A stretch of DNA of 12,389 nt, taken from NCBI GenBank assembly GCA_002254385.1, contig NJDO01000049.1:1-12389 (forward strand), read 5' to 3'. The notes under the pieces were generated by a model. The model was not told the DNA's origin, did not search any database, and worked only from the letters and a program-made list of their open reading frames with translations. The stretch is from Thermoplasmatales archaeon ex4484_6. GTDB lineage: Archaea > Thermoplasmatota > Penumbrarchaeia > Penumbrarchaeales > Penumbrarchaeaceae. Shown here piece by piece: positions 1 through 7,395 of the stretch (the stretch's first letter is position 1; the number at the start of each line of letters is the position of its first letter). The translations under genes and the position numbers were made by a program.

Positions 1-2256
1 CTCTCCACCAGCGGATCAAGGTACAACGATGCTCCGTTGAGGCCCCTGGACCGGCTGAAGTGGAGCTTTCCCTACGTCAGGATGGAGCTCGATCAGATAT
101 TCGACGGTTCCTCCTACTATGTGGAAGTGAAGGCCACATACGAGGGGAATGCCAAGAATCTGGGGGGCAACCTTCTGCCCCTCCAGGGTTCCCTCTATGT
201 GTTCATGGTCGAGGACAACGTCACTGCCTATTCCAAGGTATATGACATGAACGTGACGAACGATGCAGTGTTCAGGGGCTATGCGGTATCCGACGAGAGG
301 TTCTCACTCTCTCCGAGGGAGGAGAAGACATTCTCCTATACCTGGGATATACCGGATGCCAAGGTACCCGTAAAACCCCAGGACGTGTATGCCGTCGGCG
401 CCATTTTCGACACGACGGACACCGACTCGAGCCCCGGGGGGACCGACGGGAACCAGAGAGCGAACTCTCCCAGATGCGTTCAATCCGCAACATCAAGGTC
501 CACCGCGTATGACAGGGCGAACGCCCTCCCCGAGGTGAAGTCCATCGAACTCGTCGACAGCACCGTCACGGTAACCATGGATGATGAGGGAGGTATAGCC
601 AAGGGATATCTGTTCATCAACACCGAGGGTCCCGATGTTCCCGAATGGACACCGGTGGAGCTGACGATCTCCGGAGAGGAGGTATGTGACGATTCGGGTG
701 TATGCTACGCGTATTCGGATGCCACGGGGGTTGCCCGGATAGAATACAGCGGCGGACCCCTGTATGCCCAGGTCCTCCTCTATGACGATCTCGGGGCACA
801 GGCTGTCTCGGACATATACGCACTGGGAGGAGACGATTCGGGGGTGAAGGAGAAATCCATGTCCACATTCTCGCTCTCCCTGGGTCCTGTGGGGTTCATA
901 ATAGGCCTCATTCTGATAACCGGAGCTCCCGTTATCTATCTCTTGGGCAGGAAACTGAAGAAAGCTCCATCCCTGATGAACAGCAAGGCTTCCTTGGCCG
1001 TGCTCGTGGTCCTGGGAATAATACTCGTGTCGATCTCCGCCGCATCGGTCTTCACAACATCGACCTCCAAGGTCCCGGATTTCACGGTGACCGACACGAA
1101 CGGTGTGGTTCATACTCCCGATACCTACAGCGGGAAGACGCTGGTGATAGACATAATGTTCACAACATGCGATTCATGCAACGAGGAGATGCCCCTGCTT
1201 GTCGAGACCTACAAGGAGGCCAGGGCCAAACACGGCGACGATGTGGAATTCCTCTCCGTATCCGTTGATAACGAGGACACCGACAAGATGATGAGGGATT
1301 TCCAGGCCAAGTACGGGGCGGATTGGCCCATAGGACTGAACAGGAAGTTCGTCGAACTGTTCGATGCGCTTGCGGTTCCCAAATTGATAATCGTGGCTCC
1401 CAACGGGGATATCGTTTACGAGCATACGGCACTGATAGACAAGGACGAGGTGCTGGACAGGATAGATGCATCTGTGTCTGGGAATTACAGGGCCGTTTCC
1501 ATAACACAGAGCGGGGGAAGCCTTATCGCCTTCGGTTCGATGGCCATGCTCTTCGGAATAGTCACCTTCCTGTCGCCCTGCTCCCTCCCGATGCTACCGG
1601 GTTACATCTCGTACTACATCAATCAGGAAACCGCATCCAGGAGGAAGACCAACCCCCTCCTGGGGGGTATCGTTGCCGCAGCCGGAATAATCACCTTCTT
1701 CGTTCTGGTAGGCATTCTCGTTGCCCTGATAGGGGGGGTGATCCAGCAGTACCTCAGGTATCTACTGGTACCGATAGGTGTTCTGCTCGTTATCCTGGGG
1801 GTGCTCACTTTCCTGAACAGGGATGCTTTCCTCGAGAGGGGCATGGATCTTATGAAGAGACCGATAGAGAGGGGAATCTCACGTATAAGGGGAAGAAAGG
1901 TAACGGATGCTTCCGGCTCCGGGGGTCTGTTCGCCTACGGTTTCGGATACGGTGCGGCTGCATCGAGCTGCATGGCACCGGCGTTCATAGGGATGATTCT
2001 GATATCTTTCGGTGTGGGGGGCTTCCTAGGAGGAATGTTGATATTCGGCCTTTACACGCTGGCTCTCGGAGCGATGATGGTTCTGTTCACATATCTGGCC
2101 GCATCCGGGTCAACGGCCCTTTCCAAGATGGTCACGAAAGCGGACAGGATCAAGAAGGTATCCGCCGCCCTGCTCGTCCTGGCCGGCCTGTTCATTATCC
2201 TGTATGCGCTTTTCCTTGAAACCTATCTGGGTTCACTTTTCAGCTTCGGCTTCTGA
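1..2256 (+). CDS. Membrane thiol-disulfide carrier: beta ectodomain + TlpA-like thioredoxin + CcdA/DsbD-type domain (5' partial)
   Basis: The frame is open from base 1, so the true start lies upstream; the TTG at 37 is probably not the start. Residues are numbered from base 1. A beta-rich extracytoplasmic region (about 1-290) contains VCDDSGVC. Two helices follow (about 295-314 and 329-351) with a basic loop between them. A TlpA/redoxin domain (about 358-495) has the active-site pair C390-D-S-C393 and a cis-Pro-like AVPKLI. A six-helix CcdA/DsbD-beta domain (about 504-750) has FLSPCSLPMLPGY (C527) in its first helix and SSCMAP (C657) in its fourth. Known of the family: CcdA/DsbD moves electrons from cytoplasmic thioredoxin to outer thioredoxin-like partners. 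The helix count puts both the beta region and TlpA outside. Inferred role: reduction of surface or secreted thiols, possibly for cytochrome maturation or protein repair. Odd points are the fused partner placed before CcdA, whereas DsbD carries its thioredoxin after it, and the extra ectodomain. That ectodomain resembles the part that follows the thioredoxin domain in Omp28-like proteins, so a further thioredoxin domain may lie upstream. Confidence 0.87.
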   Translation, partial: LSTSGSRYNDAPLRPLDRLKWSFPYVRMELDQIFDGSSYYVEVKATYEGNAKNLGGNLLPLQGSLYVFMVEDNVTAYSKVYDMNVTNDAVFRGYAVSDERFSLSPREEKTFSYTWDIPDAKVPVKPQDVYAVGAIFDTTDTDSSPGGTDGNQRANSPRCVQSATSRSTAYDRANALPEVKSIELVDSTVTVTMDDEGGIAKGYLFINTEGPDVPEWTPVELTISGEEVCDDSGVCYAYSDATGVARIEYSGGPLYAQVLLYDDLGAQAVSDIYALGGDDSGVKEKSMSTFSLSLGPVGFIIGLILITGAPVIYLLGRKLKKAPSLMNSKASLAVLVVLGIILVSISAASVFTTSTSKVPDFTVTDTNGVVHTPDTYSGKTLVIDIMFTTCDSCNEEMPLLVETYKEARAKHGDDVEFLSVSVDNEDTDKMMRDFQAKYGADWPIGLNRKFVELFDALAVPKLIIVAPNGDIVYEHTALIDKDEVLDRIDASVSGNYRAVSITQSGGSLIAFGSMAMLFGIVTFLSPCSLPMLPGYISYYINQETASRRKTNPLLGGIVAAAGIITFFVLVGILVALIGGVIQQYLRYLLVPIGVLLVILGVLTFLNRDAFLERGMDLMKRPIERGISRIRGRKVTDASGSGGLFAYGFGYGAAASSCMAPAFIGMILISFGVGGFLGGMLIFGLYTLALGAMMVLFTYLAASGSTALSKMVTKADRIKKVSAALLVLAGLFIILYALFLETYLGSLFSFGF

Positions 2257-2260
2257 TCGG

Positions 2261-2280
2261 CCCCCGTTCTATGACGGGGG
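2261..2280. terminator. GC-rich hairpin between convergent genes
   Basis: Perfect 7-bp inverted repeat: CCCCCGT (2261-2267) pairs with ACGGGGG (2274-2280) around a 6-nt loop. The loop carries the TAG stop (2269-2271) of the minus-strand gene, and the plus-strand gene stops 4 nt before the left arm. The placement suits a bidirectional transcript end or a mutual 3'-end protector. There is no strong T-run, and archaeal termination usually depends on T-tracts, so terminator function is inferred from position only. Confidence 0.45.
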
Positions 2281-5200
2281 AAGGGGCGGGGGGTTCAAGG
2301 CTTCATCAGTACCCGCAGCATCATCATCCGGAGCTGCCTCCTTCGCCTCTCCGGCATCTACTTGATCCGGAAGATCTTCCGGGGATGCGGCGGATCCTTC
2401 TTCCGTTCCTTCATCTGTCTGCGGCATGGTCTCCCCCTCCCCGACCTCATCCTCATCGTCACTGGCCCAGCTGACATTCCCGGTTATGATGCCCGCCGGT
2501 TCCGGTTCGGATTCGACCGGAGCCTGCGCAGCAGGCTGTGCCCGGGGCTGCTGTGGTGCCTGAATCGGACGACTCGGGACGTTGGTCCTCTGGAATTCGG
2601 GGATCGCGTTGTAGTCCATATCCTTCTGGTCCGGGATAACCTTCGTCAGCTTCTTCTTGGAGCGCAGCCTCGATGTCAGGAACAGCGCAAGGAGGACGAG
2701 CAGTACCACCACGACGATCGCCGCCCCGGCGATACCGGCGAACAGTGTCCAATCGGGGCTCCCGGCATTCTCGGAAACGCTTGTATCCTCCGGTGATTCT
2801 CCGCCGCCATTGCCGTGGACCGGAGCCTCCTTGAAGACGTTCCTCCAGTTGAAGGGCCCCAGTATCAGCTCGCTCTCCATCGCATCCGCCGAATCGTCCG
2901 CCGCGACGATCCGGATCGTGAACTCCCCCGTGTCCATGTCCGTCAGGTTGAGGCCGTATTCTGAGAGTTCCGTTCCCTTCCCGAGCAGTATCCATTCCCC
3001 TGCCGTCCCCGGTCTGTAGTAGATGGAGCTTGTAACATTGTCACCGTCCCTGTCGGATACGGACCAGACGATATCGAGAATGAAGAATCCCCTGCTAAGT
3101 GTGGTGTTAACATCCCACGGCAGGGATGTTCCCTTTCCGGGTGCCGGTTCGACAAGGAGGATCTCCGGAGCATCCGGTGCATTGTAGTATATGGGGCCGT
3201 AGAATGCTTCGGCGCTCAGATGATAGGGTGAGGAATCGACAGCTTTCACCTTGAAACGGTAGAGGCCCTCCTCGAGCCCGAGGAGTGAAATGGATGCGGT
3301 GGAGCCGTCGGCACCCTCTATGACCCTTGTCCAGTTCTCTTCCATTGCCTTCGAGATGTACACGTTGAAGGTAAGCGTCTCCCCCTGGTCAGCGTCGATA
3401 CAATCCCAGGACAGACGGATCTCGCTGGACCTCACATCCTCCGTGTTCGCAGGTCCAGTGACCGAGTTGAAGACCGGGCTGTCCGGGTCATATATGTTGA
3501 ATTCCCGTGTGACCGAAGCGCTGAGCCCCCTTGAATCCGTCACCGTGAACATCAGCGAGTAATGTCCGTCTCCGAACAGGGTTGCGGTGTCGAAGGTCCT
3601 GTTCGTCATTTCATCGTCGAGAAGCCCCTCGAACAGGACCGTCCATCTGTCCTGTCCATCCTTCTTCAGAGAGATGTTTCCCCATATGGCAGAGGGCGCA
3701 TCCTCCTCATCCTCCACCCTGTAACCCACATCGAGCAACGCTGTCACGGTGGAATCCCCGGCAGGTGAGATGACCGTGACGGAAGGGGGGTCGTTGTTGT
3801 ATATCTCGAAAACGTCCGATTCGACAACCGTCATCATGTCGTCGGAATCCCTCAGGTCCAGCTTCAGTCTGTATGTGTTCAGGTCCCTGTAGTTCAGCGT
3901 GTTCAGATCGTAGCTTCCCATATTGACGATCCAATCGCTCCCGTCGGCAAGATTGTACGAGATGACCTTGTAGTTCTCGCCGGAATCATTGGATATGGAT
4001 ACGCGGACCCTGAGGTTCTGAGCACCATCCTCGTCGTCGAAGGAATCCCATGTGACATGGGCCCTTCCCGACAGGGATTGACCCATGACCGGGTACGTGA
4101 AGTTGCCAGTGGGGAAGTCCGGGTTGTCGATCGTGAACCGTATGAAGTTGCCCGACAGTATGGAATTGGCGCTCATATCCGATACTATCAATCTGAGCTG
4201 GTAGTTCCCGTCCGGGGTCCTTGGATTTGCCGTGTCCCACCTGTAATGGCCCGTATTCTCGAGTCCCTGGGCGATGGGCGTCCAGCTCCCGCCGGTCGGT
4301 CGGATGATGATATCTATATCCAGACTGTTCCCGTCCTCGGGGTCGGAAGCTTCCCAGAAAATTGTGAAGTTACCCCTTACGGAATCCCTGTCCACACCGG
4401 AAAAGGTGGCCTCCTCGTCGATCGCGGCGTCGGGAAATCCGTCCTGCAGGTGAGTGAGATGCTTCGTTTCCACTGTGCCCCTGGGTGTATGCCTCATGAC
4501 GGCTCCGCTGTGCTCCTTCTGCAGGTCCTCGCATACGGCCGCCCTGATCACCCAGTTGCCTCTGGGCATGGGATTGATGACATCGAATGTTACGTTGAAG
4601 GAGAGGTAGTCGCCGCTGATATCCGCCCTTCCGGTGAACGTTACCAGGGGCTCCTCCTTGTTGGCCCTGTCTATCTTCTTCCCGTAATCCCCGGGAAGCT
4701 TCGAATTGCTGGGATTGGTATCCCCTCCCACCTGGGCCACCGTCCCGTCGAAGATTGCCGTGGGACTGCCGGTGACATTGTACGAGCTGAACCTTCCCTG
4801 GGAAGAGCCGGTCTCGTACGGATCGCTGCCGGGATTCAGTGCTCTGTGCCATTCGATGAGGGAGAAATCATCGGGGAATCTCTCGTTTACAAGGGTATCG
4901 AATGCCCCTTCGGCCCCCGGACAGAATGAGCAGTCCGTTGCCGTGAACAGCTCGGCCAGGGCTCTCCTCTTTTCCCCCGACATGTGGGAACCGCCGTCGA
5001 CCGGAAAGGCATAGGAGTTGGCTACCTCCCTGAAGAAGAAGAACTTGTCGCTCCCGGACATTTCCGGGGCCTCGAATGTGATCGAGTTCTCCATCCAGAC
5101 GACTATCCAAAGGGCATCACGGTCGTACTCCGTATGCAGATAGAAATCGTCCTTCGCGATGAACCCGGTCTGGGACCGTCCCGGCATCCCGGCTGCTTCC

Positions 5201-5295
5201 GGAAGGCCTCTGTCTGCAGTGAACAGTGCCATTGCGGAAAGGGTAATCAGCGAAGCGAGCATCAGTGCGGCCATCCTGGCGGAAATATCTTTCAT
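2269..5295 (-). CDS. Secreted, membrane-anchored Omp28-like thioredoxin-fold protein with Ig/Fn3-like repeats
   Basis: 1008 residues. ATG is supported by GGAGGT 8 nt upstream. A hydrophobic signal peptide occupies about 7-26. A thioredoxin-like domain of the Omp28 type (about 110-200) has FTATDCSFCPG (C122, C125) and, later, YNVTGSPTAIFDG with the cis-Pro-like segment. A beta-sandwich region follows (about 215-295), then about five repeats of roughly 100 residues (about 297-392, 393-500, 501-604, 605-705, 706-816). Each repeat begins with a hydrophobic or Trp strand followed by an acidic D/E cluster, for example WEASDPEDG, WDSFDDEDG and WSVSDRDGD. A membrane helix (about 851-876) is followed by RLRSKKK and a disordered Pro/Gln-rich then acidic tail ending PPPLPPS. 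This predicts a type I surface protein with a large outer part. The acidic loops could bind Ca2+ (inference). It converges on the TlpA-CcdA gene, which could supply electrons to its CSFC site. Substrate and partners are unknown. Confidence 0.85.
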   Translation of the reverse strand: MKDISARMAALMLASLITLSAMALFTADRGLPEAAGMPGRSQTGFIAKDDFYLHTEYDRDALWIVVWMENSITFEAPEMSGSDKFFFFREVANSYAFPVDGGSHMSGEKRRALAELFTATDCSFCPGAEGAFDTLVNERFPDDFSLIEWHRALNPGSDPYETGSSQGRFSSYNVTGSPTAIFDGTVAQVGGDTNPSNSKLPGDYGKKIDRANKEEPLVTFTGRADISGDYLSFNVTFDVINPMPRGNWVIRAAVCEDLQKEHSGAVMRHTPRGTVETKHLTHLQDGFPDAAIDEEATFSGVDRDSVRGNFTIFWEASDPEDGNSLDIDIIIRPTGGSWTPIAQGLENTGHYRWDTANPRTPDGNYQLRLIVSDMSANSILSGNFIRFTIDNPDFPTGNFTYPVMGQSLSGRAHVTWDSFDDEDGAQNLRVRVSISNDSGENYKVISYNLADGSDWIVNMGSYDLNTLNYRDLNTYRLKLDLRDSDDMMTVVESDVFEIYNNDPPSVTVISPAGDSTVTALLDVGYRVEDEEDAPSAIWGNISLKKDGQDRWTVLFEGLLDDEMTNRTFDTATLFGDGHYSLMFTVTDSRGLSASVTREFNIYDPDSPVFNSVTGPANTEDVRSSEIRLSWDCIDADQGETLTFNVYISKAMEENWTRVIEGADGSTASISLLGLEEGLYRFKVKAVDSSPYHLSAEAFYGPIYYNAPDAPEILLVEPAPGKGTSLPWDVNTTLSRGFFILDIVWSVSDRDGDNVTSSIYYRPGTAGEWILLGKGTELSEYGLNLTDMDTGEFTIRIVAADDSADAMESELILGPFNWRNVFKEAPVHGNGGGESPEDTSVSENAGSPDWTLFAGIAGAAIVVVVLLVLLALFLTSRLRSKKKLTKVIPDQKDMDYNAIPEFQRTNVPSRPIQAPQQPRAQPAAQAPVESEPEPAGIITGNVSWASDDEDEVGEGETMPQTDEGTEEGSAASPEDLPDQVDAGEAKEAAPDDDAAGTDEALNPPPLPPS

Positions 5296-5303
5296 GGGAC
5301 CTG

Positions 5304-5309
5304 ACCTCC
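5304..5309 (-). promoter_or_regulatory. Shine-Dalgarno site of the Omp28-like gene
   Basis: The minus-strand sequence GGAGGT lies 8 nt before the ATG at 5295-5293. It fixes the start of the 1008-residue protein and shows that this gene, unlike several neighbours, is translated from a leadered message. Confidence 0.7.
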
Positions 5310-5334
5310 GGAAGACGGGGGATATCGATAAAGG

Positions 5335-6375
5335 TCATCGGGAATATTTAATATTACCAGTTGAAGGGATGCTGGTCCATTCCCTTTCGATATTGTCAAT
5401 CAGGTCCATTGTCTCATCCGTGGAGGACACATGGAATATCCTGTCGCGTATCCTCTTCCTCCCGGGAAACCTTGCGGTGTACCATCCAAGGTGACTCCTG
5501 AATCTGACACAACCCCTTCTTTCCCCGTAATGGTTCACCGAATGAACGAGATGTTCACGTGCTCTCTTCAGATGCTCCCTTATACCCTCGACAGTGGACA
5601 GGGGGTCATGTGTCCCGCCGTTGATGAGTCTCTTCACCCTGAGCGGATCCCCCATGAGCGCCCTTCCGACCATGACGGCGCGAGCTCCCCTTCGAAGATA
5701 GTCCACCACGTCCGAACGCTCCCTGACATCCCCCGATGCGATCACCGGAACATCCACCAGTGAGCTCACCTCATCGATGAGTCCCCTTTCGGCGCTTCCC
5801 CTGAATCCCTGGGCCACCGTTCTCGGATGCAGGGCGATGCAGGAGACCCCGATGGAGGATATGTCCTTTACAAGATCCAGGAACGGTCCCTTCTCGAACG
5901 TATGGTATCCCGACCTGATCTTGATGCTTACGGGTATTCTTACGGAATCAAGGACGGCCCCCAGGCAGGCCAGGAGCCTTTCCGGGGTCCTGATCAGGGC
6001 CCCGCCGGAACCCTGGACAAGAACCTTCCTCTTGGGGCATCCGGCGTTGATGTCGATCATGTGATGCCCCATCCTCTCCATTTCCTTCGCCGCATGGGAG
6101 AGATACACCGGTTCGGAACCGAATATCTGGGCGGCGGAGCAGCCGATCTCGGGTATCCATCCGGCGATCTCTTCGGTCTTGCCGGAACCCTCGTAGATCC
6201 CCCTGGAACTGATCATCTCCGTGTAGGAGAGTTCGATGCCCAGATCGTGAAGGATCCTGCGGTATGGGGGATCGAAAACACCTGCCATGGGGGAAGCGAT
6301 CACGGGATGATGCAGGCTGATCCCCGCATCTCCACTGCCAACTGTCAGGTCGAATCCGGTGAGGACATCTTCCAT
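5335..6375 (-). CDS. tRNA-dihydrouridine synthase family protein (COG0042)
   Basis: 346 residues from the ATG at 6375. FMN-dependent Dus enzymes reduce specific uridines of tRNA to dihydrouridine using NADPH in the cytoplasm. Family motifs in order: ASPMAGVFDPPYRR (about 28-40), YTEMIS (51-56), AAQIFGSEP (81-89), INAGCPKRKV with GSGGAL (about 109-127; C113 matches the catalytic Cys), SIKIRSG (150-156; K152), ALHPRT (181-186; H183), VIASGDV (211-217) and VGRALMGDP (236-244). The C-terminal HLGWYTARFPG is the usual helical-domain signature. The frame is open further upstream, to 6552, but that extension runs into the divergent transporter gene and lacks family similarity. The start at 6375 also lies about 27 bp from a TATA element, so the message is probably leaderless. 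Which tRNA position it modifies cannot be read from the sequence. Confidence 0.93.
   Translation of the reverse strand: MEDVLTGFDLTVGSGDAGISLHHPVIASPMAGVFDPPYRRILHDLGIELSYTEMISSRGIYEGSGKTEEIAGWIPEIGCSAAQIFGSEPVYLSHAAKEMERMGHHMIDINAGCPKRKVLVQGSGGALIRTPERLLACLGAVLDSVRIPVSIKIRSGYHTFEKGPFLDLVKDISSIGVSCIALHPRTVAQGFRGSAERGLIDEVSSLVDVPVIASGDVRERSDVVDYLRRGARAVMVGRALMGDPLRVKRLINGGTHDPLSTVEGIREHLKRAREHLVHSVNHYGERRGCVRFRSHLGWYTARFPGRKRIRDRIFHVSSTDETMDLIDNIEREWTSIPSTGNIKYSR
5345..5353 (-). promoter_or_regulatory. Candidate TATA box for the Omp28-like gene
   Basis: TATTAAATA on the minus strand lies within the last codons of the upstream tRNA-dihydrouridine synthase gene. A start site about 24 nt downstream (near 5321) would leave a leader of about 26 nt containing the GGAGGT site. 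This would give the gene its own promoter, although read-through from the synthase gene 39 nt away is also possible. The AT-rich stretch also encodes NIKYS, so it could be coincidental. Confidence 0.4.
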
Positions 6376-6398
6376 GTTCACTCGTAACCTGATATCTA

Positions 6399-6406
6399 TT
6401 ATATAA
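6399..6406. promoter_or_regulatory. Palindromic TATA box shared by divergent dus-family and transporter genes
   Basis: TTATATAA is self-complementary and is the only strong AT element in the 54-bp space between the two divergent start codons. Its centre (6402.5) is 27.5 bp from the first base of each ATG (6375 minus, 6430 plus). Archaeal TATA boxes are usually centred about 26-27 bp before the transcription start, so both transcripts should begin at or next to their start codons. Confidence 0.7.
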
Positions 6407-6429
6407 TCTGAACAGCCTTCATCCGGAGG

Positions 6430-7347
6430 ATGAGCACGGTTGGAATGGGAAGGCCAGGGATAATGCGGGAGGAGCATGCATCGTTCTGGATTTTCGTTGC
6501 AATGCTTGCCGTTTCCACCGCGGCCATTCTCATCAGGCTCTCGGACAGCCACCCCCTGACCATAGCCACATGGAGGCTTGTCATTGCCGAGATCATTCTG
6601 CTGCCGTTCGCCATGAGAACCCTACCGAGGGACATGGAGGCGCTCGATAACAGAACGCTTCTGGGACTCGTCCTTTCGGGTCTTGCACTCGCACTTCATT
6701 TCGGGATGTGGATATGGTCCTTCCAGTTCACCTCGGTGGCAAGCTCCGTGCTGCTCGTGACCACCCACCCTGTCTTCGTCGCATTGATCGCCTACTTCCT
6801 GTTCAGCGAGAGGCTCGGGAAACCCGCATTGATCGGCATCGGACTTGCCTTTGCGGGATCGTTCCTGATATTTGGTGGTGATCTTTCATTCTCATCCGGC
6901 AGTCCGGTCGGGAACCTTCTCGCTCTCGGCGGTTCCCTGATGGCCGGCATATACATCCTTGCGGGTTCATGGTACCGCAGGAAGCTCTCTCTCCCCACAT
7001 ACGCATTCCTGGTCTACGGCCCGGCCGCTCTGTTCCTCTTAGCCGCATCACTCATTCTCCGGGTCGACCTTGCCCCTGTTGAGATGAGGGAATACGTTCT
7101 CTTTGCCCTTCTCGCGGTCGGGCCCATGCTGGCAGGCCACACGATATACAACTGGGCCCTGAAGTATGTATCCCCCACCCTTGTTTCGGTATCGCTCCTT
7201 GGGGAACCCGTCGGAGCTTCCCTGCTGGCCATGTTGATCCTCTCCGAGCTCCCCGGCCCCGGTGCCGTTATAGGAGGCCCCATTGTTCTGCTGGGAATAT
7301 ACTTGGTTGCCACATATTCGAAGAGTGAGAATATGCAGGACCCATAA
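6430..7347 (+). CDS. EamA/DMT-superfamily transporter
   Basis: 305 residues, about 10 hydrophobic helices in two halves, the classical layout and length of the two-EamA-domain drug/metabolite transporter family. The first half runs from SFWIFVAMLAV through the FASTV-like segment FTSVASSVLLVTTHP to LIFGGDL. The second half runs from NLLALGGSLMAGIYILAG to NWALKYVSPTLVSVSLLGEPVGASLLAM, which has the typical EP-containing penultimate helix. Members export or import small metabolites, amino acids or drugs across the cytoplasmic membrane; the substrate cannot be predicted here. The ATG at 6430 fits a leaderless message from the shared TATA box. GGAGG (6425-6429) touches that ATG directly, so it cannot act as an ordinary ribosome site for it. 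In-frame ATGs at 6445 and 6463 are alternative starts that keep all helices. Confidence 0.9.
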   Translation: MSTVGMGRPGIMREEHASFWIFVAMLAVSTAAILIRLSDSHPLTIATWRLVIAEIILLPFAMRTLPRDMEALDNRTLLGLVLSGLALALHFGMWIWSFQFTSVASSVLLVTTHPVFVALIAYFLFSERLGKPALIGIGLAFAGSFLIFGGDLSFSSGSPVGNLLALGGSLMAGIYILAGSWYRRKLSLPTYAFLVYGPAALFLLAASLILRVDLAPVEMREYVLFALLAVGPMLAGHTIYNWALKYVSPTLVSVSLLGEPVGASLLAMLILSELPGPGAVIGGPIVLLGIYLVATYSKSENMQDP

Positions 7348-7348
7348 A

Positions 7349-7356
7349 CTATATTA
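7349..7356 (+). promoter_or_regulatory. Candidate TATA box for the 891-residue surface protein gene
   Basis: CTATATTA begins 2 nt after the transporter stop codon. A start site about 24 nt downstream (near 7380) would give a short leader that still contains the purine-rich site at 7385-7391. The short gap to the transporter gene also allows co-transcription. Confidence 0.45.
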
Positions 7357-7384
7357 CCGACCAAACAGTGATGCTGCTCCAGAT

Positions 7385-7391
7385 AAGGGGG
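7385..7391 (+). promoter_or_regulatory. Shine-Dalgarno-like site of the 891-residue gene
   Basis: AAGGGGG lies 4 nt before the first ATG (7396) and 7 nt before the second (7399). The spacing is slightly better for the second ATG, so the protein may begin at either Met of the MM pair. Confidence 0.45.
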
Positions 7392-7395
7392 AAGA

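Noticed and set aside
1323..2219. Open frame of 298 codons in another plus frame
   Set aside because: It overlaps the CcdA coding region; its translation is rich in Arg, Gly and Pro with no motif, typical of an out-of-frame shadow.
4057..4929. Open frame of 290 codons on the plus strand
   Set aside because: It lies wholly inside the minus-strand Omp28-like gene, whose own frame has a signal peptide, CxxC domain and repeats. The plus-strand translation shows no domain; it is a mirror effect of GC-rich codons.
6376..6552. 59-codon N-terminal extension of the dihydrouridine synthase
   Set aside because: It crosses the shared TATA box and runs antisense into the transporter coding region, and it has no Dus similarity. 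The ATG at 6375 fits promoter spacing.
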